A stretch of 64,000 bases of DNA. Source: Peribacillus frigoritolerans_B (lineage in GTDB: Bacteria; Bacillota; Bacilli; Bacillales; DSM-1321). Within the stretch, counting starts at the first letter, position 1, and the number at the start of each line of letters is the position of its first letter. Shown here one piece after another: positions 54,220-63,140 of the stretch. The stretch spans positions 149,412 through 213,411 of the forward strand of contig NZ_JBIWES010000009.1 of assembly GCF_044762665.1 (NCBI RefSeq). Direction: 5' to 3'. The translations under genes and the position numbers were made by a program. The notes beneath the pieces are model-generated. The model ran no database searches, had not been told where the DNA came from, and worked only from the letters and a program-made list of their open reading frames with translations.

Positions 54220-54468
54220 ATGTACGTCGATGTGATTCTTAGCCCTTGTGATGGCAGGATTGAAAAAATTTCAATATCCAAAAACTCCAGATTTTACGAA
54301 TGGGAACAATTATTTCAGGTTAAGAAGGCAGATGGAAGTGTGGAAATCATTGATATTGGTGTAAGCGGGAAAATAGAATCATTGGAGGTATTGGAGGGCG
54401 AACCAGTGGTGGCCGGCGAGGTCCTCGCCTATTTCAGGGAAGATTTATTCGTGACCGGCAGCGATTGA
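54220..54468 (+). CDS. Biotinyl/lipoyl-like domain protein without a modifiable lysine
   Basis: 82 residues that fit a full lipoyl-like beta-barrel: the first half has SPCDGRIEKI and the second SGKIESLEVLEGEPVVAGEVLAYF, the repeated G-x-I/V-V-x-x-G-x-V-x-x-G pattern. The hairpin where biotin or lipoate would attach has no MKM or DKA motif. It may be an efflux-adapter-like or carrier-mimic protein. AAGGAAGG precedes it, and a terminator closes the operon. Confidence 0.7.
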   Translation: MYVDVILSPCDGRIEKISISKNSRFYEWEQLFQVKKADGSVEIIDIGVSGKIESLEVLEGEPVVAGEVLAYFREDLFVTGSD

Positions 54469-54477
54469 TATATAAAC

Positions 54478-54511
54478 GAAAAGAAGATGAAATGATTCAT
54501 CTTCTTTTTCG
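54478..54511 (+). terminator. Terminator of the gdh operon
   Basis: AAAAGAAGATGAA pairs with TTCATCTTCTTTT around an ATGA loop, T tract after. Also serves the minus-strand IclR gene end. Confidence 0.85.
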
Positions 54512-54545
54512 GCTTATCCGATAACCCTCCACTGCTCTCTTATTT

Positions 54546-55286
54546 TCATGTTCCCCTATACCCCAATTTTGCAGAAACCCTATTGCCAGTTTCCATCACA
54601 TTCTTAATGAGGAAATCAAGTCTTTCATCTGTCAGGTTAAAGCTGACAAAACCAATGCTCACCGCACCGTGAACTTCCCCAAAATGGTTCAATATCGGCA
54701 CGGCAACAGAACATGTTCCCTCTGTTCTTTCACTGTGACTGATTCCATGTCCCTTCATTTTAGTCTCTTGCAATATATCCCAAAAAGCTGCTCTTTCTTG
54801 AGGTGGCAGAAGAGTATCCACGATTTTTTTTGTTTGATTATATGGCATATAGGCTAGCATCGCTTTATTGGCAGCGCCGATATGCATAGGTACTCGTGAG
54901 CCAAGCTGGTCATAAACCCGGATTTGGCTTTTTTCACTGTCGATTCTTTCGATTACGAGTGATTCCATCCCGACTGGTTGGCTAAGATAGACGCTTTCTT
55001 CCACTTTGTTCATCAGCCTTTCCAGTTCAGGCCTTATTTGGCTAATATAATCCATTTTGTCATACATACGTAAACCATATTCGAGCCAAATATTCCCCAA
55101 ACCATATTGTTTGGATTGCCCGTCCTGTTGAATTAATCCATGCAAGGACATTGCTTTTAACAAACGATGCATGGAGCTGACAGGAAGATCACATTCTTGG
55201 GAAAGTTCCGTAATTGACAGCCAGTTTTCCGATGAATTGGATACCAGCACCTTTATAACGTTCATTGCACGGTCAATTGATTGCAT
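54546..55286 (-). CDS. IclR-family transcriptional regulator
   Basis: 246 residues: winged helix-turn-helix N-terminus (ITELSQECDLPVSSMHRLLKAM) and a C-terminal GAF-like effector domain (SVYLSQPVGMESLVIERID, IGAANKAMLAYM, GTCSVAVPI). ATG 55286 is chosen, 7 bases after AGGTGG on the minus strand. Divergent from the arginine-derivative cluster, with a triple half-site between them, it is the likely local regulator; its ligand is unknown. Confidence 0.88.
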   Translation of the reverse strand: MQSIDRAMNVIKVLVSNSSENWLSITELSQECDLPVSSMHRLLKAMSLHGLIQQDGQSKQYGLGNIWLEYGLRMYDKMDYISQIRPELERLMNKVEESVYLSQPVGMESLVIERIDSEKSQIRVYDQLGSRVPMHIGAANKAMLAYMPYNQTKKIVDTLLPPQERAAFWDILQETKMKGHGISHSERTEGTCSVAVPILNHFGEVHGAVSIGFVSFNLTDERLDFLIKNVMETGNRVSAKLGYRGT

Positions 55287-55353
55287 AAACAAACCACCTA
55301 TCTTTCAATCCAAGTTAAATGAAGTATTAATTTATTTGAAAATTTAAAACATA

Positions 55354-55383
55354 TTGACATTATAACAAAACTAAATTTATAAT
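55354..55383 (+). promoter_or_regulatory. Sigma-A promoter of the arginine-derivative cluster
   Basis: TTGACA (55354-55359) and TATAAT (55378-55383), both consensus, with 18-bp spacing. Confidence 0.8.
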
Positions 55384-55403
55384 AAAAGAAAAATTCCTAT
55401 TAG

Positions 55404-55431
55404 CGGAAACGTTTTCCGATATGCGGAAAAG
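55404..55431. promoter_or_regulatory. Candidate IclR operator, three alternating half-sites
   Basis: CGGAAA (55404), TTTCCG (55413) and CGGAAA (55424) alternate. The first two form GGAAA-N3-TTTCC, as in operators of IclR-type proteins. It begins about 20 bases after the -10 and ends at the ribosome binding site, a repressing position. The first pair also resembles a cre. Confidence 0.6.
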
Positions 55432-55443
55432 GAGGGGGAGGCA

Positions 55444-56340
55444 GTGACTTATTGTTCGTCCATGTACAAACCATTGGAACATGTCATTGTAAAACATCCG
55501 AAAGAAGCTTTTATTAGTCAAGAGCATTTAAGCCAAACATGGCGGAACTTCAACTTTCTGGAAGAGCCAGATTTCAACGAAGCGCTAACGGAGTATCGTG
55601 ACTTTATTTCCATTTTGGAGAAATATGTTCCAAACATCGATTATTTGCCAGCATCTTCGGTAGTCGGCATTGATTCCTTATATGCGCATGACCCGGTCAA
55701 ATTCACAAGCCAAGGGGCCATCATTTTAAAGTCCGGGAAAGAATCGAGGCAGCCTGAAGCGAATGTATACAAGGAATTTTGTAAGGAAAAGAACATCCCG
55801 ATCATTGGGTATTTAACGGGTGATGCGGTCGCGGATGGCGGTGATATCGTTTGGCTTGATGATAAGACCTTGGTTGTCGGACATGGTTATCGTACAAACG
55901 CTGAAGCCATTCGGCAATTAAAGGAAATGACCGCACATCTGGTGGATGAATTCATCGTAGTTCAGCTTCCGCATGATCAAGGAGAGGCAGAGTGTCTCCA
56001 TCTTATGTCTTTCATCAGTATGGTCGACCATGATTTAGCGGTAGTTCATTCCCGTCTTATGCCTGTCTTTTTCAGAAAACTGCTTATTGAACGAGGCATT
56101 CAGCTTATCGAAGTGCCGGTTGATGAGTACTTGAACTTGGGTTGTAATGTGCTTGCCATCGCTCCGCGGGTTTGCGTGATATCTTCTGGGAACGCTTACA
56201 CGAAGCAAAGGCTTATTGATGCGGGAGCAACAGTTTATGAGTACAAAGGGACTGAAATCAGTTTCAAAGGCACTGGCGGTCCTACCTGTTTAACCTGCCC
56301 GGTGGTGCGCGCAAATAATGATGAAGGGGGATTGGAATGA
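55444..56340 (+). CDS. Guanidine-modifying hydrolase, DDAH/amidinotransferase superfamily (COG1834 type)
   Basis: 298 residues with the pentein fold motifs: VADGGDIVWLD, the His in GEAECLHLMS and nucleophile C282 in GGPTCLTCP. COG1834 proteins act on arginine-like guanidines as hydrolases. GTG and ATG alternatives are not needed: GTG 55444 directly follows GGAGGGGGAG. It overlaps the RocB-like gene by 4 bases (ATGA). The specific substrate is open: arginine, methylarginine or agmatine. Confidence 0.8.
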   Translation: MTYCSSMYKPLEHVIVKHPKEAFISQEHLSQTWRNFNFLEEPDFNEALTEYRDFISILEKYVPNIDYLPASSVVGIDSLYAHDPVKFTSQGAIILKSGKESRQPEANVYKEFCKEKNIPIIGYLTGDAVADGGDIVWLDDKTLVVGHGYRTNAEAIRQLKEMTAHLVDEFIVVQLPHDQGEAECLHLMSFISMVDHDLAVVHSRLMPVFFRKLLIERGIQLIEVPVDEYLNLGCNVLAIAPRVCVISSGNAYTKQRLIDAGATVYEYKGTEISFKGTGGPTCLTCPVVRANNDEGGLE

Positions 56341-57953
56341 GTCAATTACTATGGGGTACTCCAGAAACGCTCCGTGCTTTGTTGTGTGAACTTGTTAGCT
56401 GGGAAAGCCGTTCTCTTACACCAGGGGAGCGGATGTTCCCTTATAAGGTACAAGAGAAATTAAGGGAGCTTGATTATTTTAAAAGGAATCCGGCATACTT
56501 ATCGCTTCACGAGGCAGATTTAGGAAGGAATTTTGTCAATGCCTTTTATAATCATCCCGATAGCAAGGAGACTGTTGTATTAATTAGCCATTTTGATACG
56601 GTTCATACTGAAGAATACGGTGATCTTGAGTCTCTTGCATTTCAACCAGAGGAGCTCACGAAAAAACTTCATGACAGGAAAGATGAACTGCCGGAAGAAG
56701 CTCGCATTGATCTGGAATCAGGAAAGTACTTGTTTGGCAGAGGAACGATGGATATGAAAATGGGGCTTGCCCTTCATATGGCTATTATCGAAAAGGCAAG
56801 CATCGAACAATGGCCGATCAATCTCCTGCTGTTAACGGTTCCAGATGAGGAAGTGAATTCTGCGGGAATGAGGGCTGCAGTTAAAGAACTTGTGACTTTA
56901 CGTGATAAATATGACCTTTCCTATAAAATGTTTTTTAATAGTGAACCGTCCTTTTCACAGAAACCGGGCGATAATAGACATTATATTTATTCCGGAACTT
57001 TGGGGAAAATCATGCCGGCTGCCCTTTTTTATGGGAAAGAAACTCATGTAGGTGAGCCATTAAAGGGCATAACGGCTAACTATATAGCCTCGTTCCTCAC
57101 GCAGCTCATGGAGTGGAACACTCTTTTTCTGGAAAGTGACCTTGGCGAGGAAACACCTTTACCAGTATCGCTTCAGCAAAAAGATCTAAAACTACAATAT
57201 TCAACACAGACACCTTATCGGGCAGCAGCGCTTTATAATGTGTTCATCATGAAAAGAACAGCTGCAGAAATAATGGATCTATTCGAGCAGGTTGCAAACG
57301 AAGCAGCGATGAAATGCAATGAATCTTATAAAGAGCTTTGTCTGCGTGAACAAATTGAAGGTGTAGGCGAAGTACAAGTGTTGCGCTATGAAAAGTTACT
57401 TTCATATGCCGAGGGTAAATTTGGCGGGAGGTTTGTTGAGGAAATAAAGAGTGAAGTTAAAGGAAACACCGATTTGGATGAGCGGGAAAAATCAGTGCGG
57501 ATCGCTGAAAAATTGATGATACAATGTCAGGAGCTTTCACCCGCCATTGTATTGCTGTTCGCACCGCCATATTATCCAGCCGTCAATACGTCCGATGATC
57601 CGCTGATCATCAAATCTGTGAAATTAATGAAGGAAACTGCCAGCTTGCTTGATTGTGAAGTCAGCCAAATTCATTATTTTAATGGCCTTTGCGATTTAAG
57701 CTATGTTCAATATAGTGATGAGTCCGATGGCTGGACGGCTTTTGAAAAAAATACACCAGTCTGGGGCGATACTTACAGCATTCCTTTTGCCGATATGCAA
57801 AAACTTCAGGCACCCGTACTTAATGTGGGTCCGTTCGGCAAGGATGCACACCAGCGTACTGAGCGCCTTCACATCGATAGCGCCTTCGTCCATACGCCGG
57901 TTATGCTGGAAAAGTTAATAAAGAGTATGTTTAAGTGTTTGGTAGAGAAGTGA
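56337..57953 (+). CDS. rocB: RocB-like M20 peptidase family protein
   Basis: 538 residues, the long M20 form known as RocB. Metal-site motifs are ISHFDTVH, GRGTMDMKMG and LTVPDEEVNS; a further His in VGPFGKDAHQRTERLH supports an intact dinuclear site. RocB belongs to arginine use in B. subtilis but its reaction is unknown. Translational coupling (ATGA) to the hydrolase suggests the two act in sequence, perhaps on an acylated or carbamoylated product. Confidence 0.87.
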   Translation: MSQLLWGTPETLRALLCELVSWESRSLTPGERMFPYKVQEKLRELDYFKRNPAYLSLHEADLGRNFVNAFYNHPDSKETVVLISHFDTVHTEEYGDLESLAFQPEELTKKLHDRKDELPEEARIDLESGKYLFGRGTMDMKMGLALHMAIIEKASIEQWPINLLLLTVPDEEVNSAGMRAAVKELVTLRDKYDLSYKMFFNSEPSFSQKPGDNRHYIYSGTLGKIMPAALFYGKETHVGEPLKGITANYIASFLTQLMEWNTLFLESDLGEETPLPVSLQQKDLKLQYSTQTPYRAAALYNVFIMKRTAAEIMDLFEQVANEAAMKCNESYKELCLREQIEGVGEVQVLRYEKLLSYAEGKFGGRFVEEIKSEVKGNTDLDEREKSVRIAEKLMIQCQELSPAIVLLFAPPYYPAVNTSDDPLIIKSVKLMKETASLLDCEVSQIHYFNGLCDLSYVQYSDESDGWTAFEKNTPVWGDTYSIPFADMQKLQAPVLNVGPFGKDAHQRTERLHIDSAFVHTPVMLEKLIKSMFKCLVEK

Positions 57954-58008
57954 TGGTCCGACAGGAGAACTGGATTAAAAGTATAAAACTTTAACTGGGG
58001 GTATTTAT

Positions 58009-59463
58009 ATGAATGACCTGCCTGGTGGTCAAATCACTTCCGAGCCGCTTAATCCGAATAATAAGCCACTTAACCAACTAACACAGTTACCGGAAAATGG
58101 GATTAATCCTTTTGTATTAATGTTTATCGTAATTGTAATAGTGACGGTTTTAACATATATCTTACCAGCTGGCCAATATGAGAGAATTGAAAAGGATGGC
58201 CGAAGTGTAGTCGATCCTGCTTCTTTTGAATTCGTTGAATCAACACCAGTGGGATTATTGGAAATGTTCAGCAGTATTCACGCAGGGATGATTGAAGGAG
58301 CGTCAATAATCTTGTTCGTCTTTTTGTTTGGCGGAGCACTGGGAATCATGCAGGCAACAGGGGCACTGGATTCTTTCATTAAGTTTGTGGCTGTCCGATT
58401 CGGAACAAAAGAGAAATTGCTTATTCCGTTGATGGTATTAATCTTCGCATCGTTAGGGACACTGATCGGGTCTGCTGAAGATGCATTAGTTTATATCGCA
58501 ATCATTGTTCCGATGACGATTGCATTAGGCTTTGATGCACTTACTGGTTTTGCGATCGTCATCCTTGGAACATTGGCGACTGGATTCATTTCGGGCATTA
58601 CGAACCCATTTAATGTTGGAGTTGCCCAAAGCATTGCTGAATTGCCCATGTATTCGGGAATGGGATTGCGAATCGCTCTTCTTGCGGTGTTTTATGTCGT
58701 TACAGTATTGTACATCTATTTCCATGCCATGAAGGTTAAAAGAAACCCTGAACTGGGGGAGTATGGGAAATTCAGGCGTGAAGAACATGCACACCTTGAT
58801 AAAAACTTTAGGATGAGCAAAAGACATTGCGCTGCTTTAATTATTTTATTGGTGAATTTCATTCTATTAGTATATGGAGTTATTAAATTAGGATGGTATA
58901 TAAGTGAAATTGGCGGCTTGTTTTTATTAAGCGGGATCATAATGGGCCTAATTGGAGGCTTAACTCCGTCAAAGATGGCTAATGGTTTTATTTCGGGAGC
59001 AGGCGATATGGTTTCAGGGGCATTGATAATAGGCGTTGCGCAGACAATCTTGGTCATCATTACAAGTGGCGGATTGCTTGATACTATTTTATATTATGCT
59101 GCAGGATTGGTTGAGCAGCTTCCTCCCGCCATAAATGCAATCGGAATGTTCATTGTCCAATTATTCCTTAACTTCATTGTTCCATCCGGAAGTGGACAAG
59201 CAGCATTGACGATGCCGATCATGGCTCCATTAGCGGATATAATGGGTGTGACAAGACAAACGGCAGTTTTAGCTTTCCAATTAGGGGATGGGATATCGAA
59301 TATGATATTTCCGACTTCTGGAGTGCTATTGGCTGGACTGGCAGTGGCAGGCATATCATTTACGAAATGGGTAAAATGGGTATTTCCCTATCTTTTGATT
59401 CAGGTTGCGATAGCGATTATCTTTTTGATCATTGCTCAAAGCATACAGTATGGCCCTTTTTAA
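58009..59463 (+). CDS. YfcC-family (arginine/ornithine antiporter-like) transporter
   Basis: 484 residues, about 12-13 helices, with FGGALGIMQATGALD, GTLIGSAEDALVY, TNPFNVGVAQSIAELP and NFIVPSGSGQAALTMPIMAPLAD, the pattern of the YfcC/ArcD-like ion-transporter family. Given its neighbours it may swap arginine derivative for ornithine or citrulline, or import the peptide-like substrate of RocB. GGGGG precedes ATG 58009. Confidence 0.85.
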   Translation: MNDLPGGQITSEPLNPNNKPLNQLTQLPENGINPFVLMFIVIVIVTVLTYILPAGQYERIEKDGRSVVDPASFEFVESTPVGLLEMFSSIHAGMIEGASIILFVFLFGGALGIMQATGALDSFIKFVAVRFGTKEKLLIPLMVLIFASLGTLIGSAEDALVYIAIIVPMTIALGFDALTGFAIVILGTLATGFISGITNPFNVGVAQSIAELPMYSGMGLRIALLAVFYVVTVLYIYFHAMKVKRNPELGEYGKFRREEHAHLDKNFRMSKRHCAALIILLVNFILLVYGVIKLGWYISEIGGLFLLSGIIMGLIGGLTPSKMANGFISGAGDMVSGALIIGVAQTILVIITSGGLLDTILYYAAGLVEQLPPAINAIGMFIVQLFLNFIVPSGSGQAALTMPIMAPLADIMGVTRQTAVLAFQLGDGISNMIFPTSGVLLAGLAVAGISFTKWVKWVFPYLLIQVAIAIIFLIIAQSIQYGPF

Positions 59464-59509
59464 AGATTAAAAATCGGAATATTGGCACTATTGGATGGAG
59501 GAGGCATTT

Positions 59510-60700
59510 ATGATGAAGACAATAGAGGAGACAGTTGTGGATGAAGTGATTTCATGGAGGCGTCATTTTCATGAAAATCCGGAGCTCTCGTATCAGGAGC
59601 ACCAGACTTCCGAATTCATCTATAGGAAATTAAAAACCTTTACAGGATTAGAAGTGACAAGACCTACCGAAACGAGCGTTTTAGCGGTTCTCAAAGGAGC
59701 TGAAAAATCACCCCGAAAATCGAATACCATTTCCTTTCGTGCAGATATTGATGCACTCCCGATTGAAGAGGAAGCAGATATTGAATATAAATCAATAAAT
59801 CCTGGGGTTATGCATGCTTGCGGACATGATGCACATGCTGCGATGTTATTAGGTGCTGCTAAAGTCCTCTCTGGCAAAAAAGATGCAATTAATGGGGAAA
59901 TCAGGTTCATTTTCCAACACGCCGAAGAAGTTCTGCCAGGAGGAGCTCAGGAATTGGTGAAAAAAGGGGTCATGGAAGGAGTGGATTATGCATTCGCACT
60001 GCATGTTACTCCTTATGAACGAACAGGAACAATATGTTTAAGGGAAGGGGTATTTTGTGCAGCAGCCGATGATTTTGAAATTAAAATTATTGGTCAGGGC
60101 GGTCATGCGTCGACTCCGGAATTAACGGTAGATCCGCTTATCATTGGTGCAGAAATCACGACGAATATTCAACATATCGTTTCCAGAAAAATTTCAGCTC
60201 TTAGGACACCTGTCATTTCAGTCACCCAGTTCCATTCCGGAAGTGCGCTCAATGTCATACCTGAATATGCAGAAATCGGTGGCACCATTCGTTCCTTGGA
60301 CTCTGATAGCCGAGTGAAAGCAAGGGAGTATCTAGAGCAAATCGTTAAGGGGATTTCAGAAGCACATGGGGCAAAATGTGAAGTCACTTGGTATTTAGGG
60401 TATCCAGCAGTGGTAAATGATAAAGCTGCCGTTGATATTTCAAGAACGGTCATGGAGGGGATTTTTGAAGAAAATAATATCATCCAGGTTGATGATCCTA
60501 TGTTTGGGACAGAAGATTTTTCGGCTTTTTCCGAAATCGTTCCCTCTTCCATGCAATTTCTAGGCGTCCATGATAATGAGTTTGGAAAAGCTTATCCTTT
60601 GCACCATCCTAAATTTAAAATCGATGAGAAGGCTTTAGGGTATGGAGTAAGATATTTTGTAGGAATAGCGGATAAATTATGCGGTCATCAAAATAATTGA
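59510..60700 (+). CDS. M20 amidohydrolase (hippurate/N-acyl amino acid hydrolase type)
   Basis: 396 residues with RRHFHENPELSYQE, RADIDALPI, the metal-site MHACGHDAHAAMLLGAA and FQHAEEVLPGGA, plus GGHAS in the lid domain and FGTEDFSAF near the end. It hydrolyses N-acyl amino acids. In this cluster an N-acyl ornithine or arginine is plausible. ATG 59510 or 59513, both behind GGAGGAGG; the frame from 59495 includes the ribosome binding site. Confidence 0.88.
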   Translation: MMKTIEETVVDEVISWRRHFHENPELSYQEHQTSEFIYRKLKTFTGLEVTRPTETSVLAVLKGAEKSPRKSNTISFRADIDALPIEEEADIEYKSINPGVMHACGHDAHAAMLLGAAKVLSGKKDAINGEIRFIFQHAEEVLPGGAQELVKKGVMEGVDYAFALHVTPYERTGTICLREGVFCAAADDFEIKIIGQGGHASTPELTVDPLIIGAEITTNIQHIVSRKISALRTPVISVTQFHSGSALNVIPEYAEIGGTIRSLDSDSRVKAREYLEQIVKGISEAHGAKCEVTWYLGYPAVVNDKAAVDISRTVMEGIFEENNIIQVDDPMFGTEDFSAFSEIVPSSMQFLGVHDNEFGKAYPLHHPKFKIDEKALGYGVRYFVGIADKLCGHQNN

Positions 60701-60857
60701 GAAAGCATGGGCTCAGAAGGGACACCCATTATAGTTAAGAAAGGCTTTCGGTTGCCTCTTCTCTCGCTTTTGTCATAGTTAAGCAGCTGCTTGAACAGTA
60801 AAAAGGTCAATTTACCGAATTTTTTAAAAATAAGCTACCTATTCAGGAGGAATATAT

Positions 60858-61619
60858 ATGTTTAATCACGCGATTGTAAGAAAGATTGGAAAAAGTTTTG
60901 TAAATGGATTAACAACATCGGATTTAGGAAACCCGGATTATGAAAAAGCGCTTGTACAACACGAGGCTTATGTAGAAGCATTAAAACGCTGCGGTGTGAA
61001 AGTGACCGTTCTCGAATCGGATGAGAGATACCCTGATTCCACGTTTGTGGAAGATACCGCGGTGTTGACGCCAAAGTGTGCCCTTGTAACCAATCCTGGT
61101 GCAGAAAGCCGGAATGGTGAGATTAATGAAATGAAAGAAGTTTTAAAGGACTTTTATGACACAATCGAATATATTCAATCTCCAGGTATGTTAGATGGCG
61201 GAGATGTAATGCAAGTTGAAGATCACTTCTATGTTGGCCTTTCAACTAGAACAAATGAAGCTGGTGCTCTGCAGTTCAAAGATATTATGGGTAAATATGG
61301 TTATGGCACGACCATCATTCCCCTTAAGAAATTCTTTCATTTAAAAACGGGCGTCAATTACCTGGGAGACAATAATTTATTAGTGGCAGGGGAATTCATT
61401 AATCACGAGGCTTTTACTAGCTTCAATCAAATAACCGTAAAACAGGAAGAAGAATATTCCGGTAACTGCGTCAGAATGAACGATTGCGTTATTGTCCCTA
61501 AAGGATTTGAGGGTACAAAGAAAAAAATTGAAGATTTGGGATACACAGTGATTGAAGTGGAAATGTCAGAATTTCAAAAACAAGATGGCGGGCTTAGTTG
61601 TCTTTCATTGAGGTTCTAA
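60858..61619 (+). CDS. Dimethylarginine dimethylaminohydrolase
   Basis: 253 residues, DDAH type. Catalytic set: E65/D66 in TFVEDTAVL, D113 in LDGGDV, H161 in FHLKTGVNYLG and C248 in GGLSCLSLRF, numbering nearly that of P. aeruginosa DDAH (H162, C249). The reaction would turn N-omega-methylated arginine into citrulline and methylamine. A good AGGAGG precedes ATG 60858. Its position beside a RocE-like permease favours uptake and breakdown of methylarginines. Confidence 0.85.
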   Translation: MFNHAIVRKIGKSFVNGLTTSDLGNPDYEKALVQHEAYVEALKRCGVKVTVLESDERYPDSTFVEDTAVLTPKCALVTNPGAESRNGEINEMKEVLKDFYDTIEYIQSPGMLDGGDVMQVEDHFYVGLSTRTNEAGALQFKDIMGKYGYGTTIIPLKKFFHLKTGVNYLGDNNLLVAGEFINHEAFTSFNQITVKQEEEYSGNCVRMNDCVIVPKGFEGTKKKIEDLGYTVIEVEMSEFQKQDGGLSCLSLRF

Positions 61620-61671
61620 GTTGGTTTGGGAGAAGGCATATGCTTAATAGATAAAATAAGGACGTGATTAT

Positions 61672-63087
61672 ATGGGGTATGGACTGGAGAATAATGATCA
61701 GCTGCAACGCTCAATGAAAAGACGCCATTTATTTATGCTTTCACTTGGCGGCGTAATTGGTACAGGCCTTTTTTTAAATGCAGGCTATACAATTAACCAA
61801 GCGGGGCCAGGAGGTGCCTTGGTCGGTTACCTAGCCGGCGGTCTTATTTTGTATATGGTCATGGTTTGCCTGGGCGAGCTAGCCGTTCATATGCCGGTTA
61901 CAGGATCATTCCAAAAGTATGCTACCGAATATATTGGGCCTTCTGCCGGTTTCTCTCTAGGATGGATGTATTTCGTAGGTTCAGCCGCAACTGCAGGAGT
62001 TGAATTTACGGCAGCAGGAATATTGATGAAACAATGGTTCCCCCATAGTCCTACCTGGATTTGGTGTGCTGCGTTCATAGTGCTTTTATTTACATTGAAT
62101 GCATTAACGACAAGAGGTTTTGCAGAGGCGGAATATTGGTTCGCTGGAATAAAAATCGTTGCAGTGATTTTGTTTATCTTGATTGGAATCGCAGGTATCT
62201 TTGGTTTTGTCTCTTTATCTGATCGTCCGACCCCATTCTTCGAGAATTTGGCTCCTTCTGGTCTTTTTCCGGCAGGCGGCATTACAATTATCTTTGTGAC
62301 AATGATGAATGTAATATTTTCTTATCAAGGCTCAGAACTAATAGGAATAGCGGCAGGTGAAAGTGAAAAACCTGAAGAAAACATCCCTAAAGCCATTCGA
62401 AACGTATTATTTAGAATCATCGTTTTTTACATTTCGTCCATTATCATCCTTTCCGCCATATTCCCTTCTTCGGAATTAGGTTTATTGGAAAGTCCTTTTG
62501 TAACTTTGATGAAGATTGCGGGGATTCCTTATGCAGCAGGTATCATGAATTTCATTATTTTGACAGCCATTCTTTCAGTGGGGAATTCATGTCTTTATGC
62601 ATCTACAAGGTTGCTTTGGTCGATGGCCCATGATGGGATGGCGCCAAAGGTGTTTGGTCTATTGTCCAAAAGGAAAGTGCCTTTGAATGCCCTTCTTTTT
62701 ACGATATGCTTTTCGCTTCTCTCGTTATTGACTAGCTTCATTGCGGCGGATACTGTGTTCGTGATACTTATGTCCATAGCTGGTATTTCCGTAACGATCT
62801 CATGGATGGGAATTGCTTTATCACAATATATGTTTAGAAAGAAATTTATTACAGCGGGTGGTAAAACGGAAGACTTACAATACATAGTACCATTTTACCC
62901 ATTTGTCCCGTTGTTTTGTTTAGGCTTTTGTTTGCTGATTTTAGTATTCCTTGCCTTTGACCCTACTCAACGAGTTGGTCTGTTTTATGGAATAGGATTT
63001 TTGGTAGCCTGTATATTATTCTATAAATTTAAATTGGCTAAGAAAGTGGAGTCGAATACTAACTTTGAAAATGAAAAAATATTGTAA
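61672..63087 (+). CDS. RocE-like amino-acid permease
   Basis: 471 residues, 12 helices, AAT family with KRRHLFMLSLGGVIGTGLFL and the inner stretch YQGSELIGIAAGESEKPEENIP that is close to RocE. It probably imports arginine, ornithine or methylated forms for the adjacent DDAH. It shares its layout with the permease at 32679 but has clearly different residues. Last gene before the insertion sequence. Confidence 0.86.
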   Translation: MGYGLENNDQLQRSMKRRHLFMLSLGGVIGTGLFLNAGYTINQAGPGGALVGYLAGGLILYMVMVCLGELAVHMPVTGSFQKYATEYIGPSAGFSLGWMYFVGSAATAGVEFTAAGILMKQWFPHSPTWIWCAAFIVLLFTLNALTTRGFAEAEYWFAGIKIVAVILFILIGIAGIFGFVSLSDRPTPFFENLAPSGLFPAGGITIIFVTMMNVIFSYQGSELIGIAAGESEKPEENIPKAIRNVLFRIIVFYISSIIILSAIFPSSELGLLESPFVTLMKIAGIPYAAGIMNFIILTAILSVGNSCLYASTRLLWSMAHDGMAPKVFGLLSKRKVPLNALLFTICFSLLSLLTSFIAADTVFVILMSIAGISVTISWMGIALSQYMFRKKFITAGGKTEDLQYIVPFYPFVPLFCLGFCLLILVFLAFDPTQRVGLFYGIGFLVACILFYKFKLAKKVESNTNFENEKIL

Positions 63088-63140
63088 TAGAGTGCTATAT
63101 CGATGCTCCTTCGTATTAAAAGGTTAGCCAGTCTTTAAAC

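Noticed and set aside
59482..59498. TTGGCAC before the M20 amidohydrolase as a sigma-54 promoter
   Set aside because: The -12 element TTGC is missing at the required distance.
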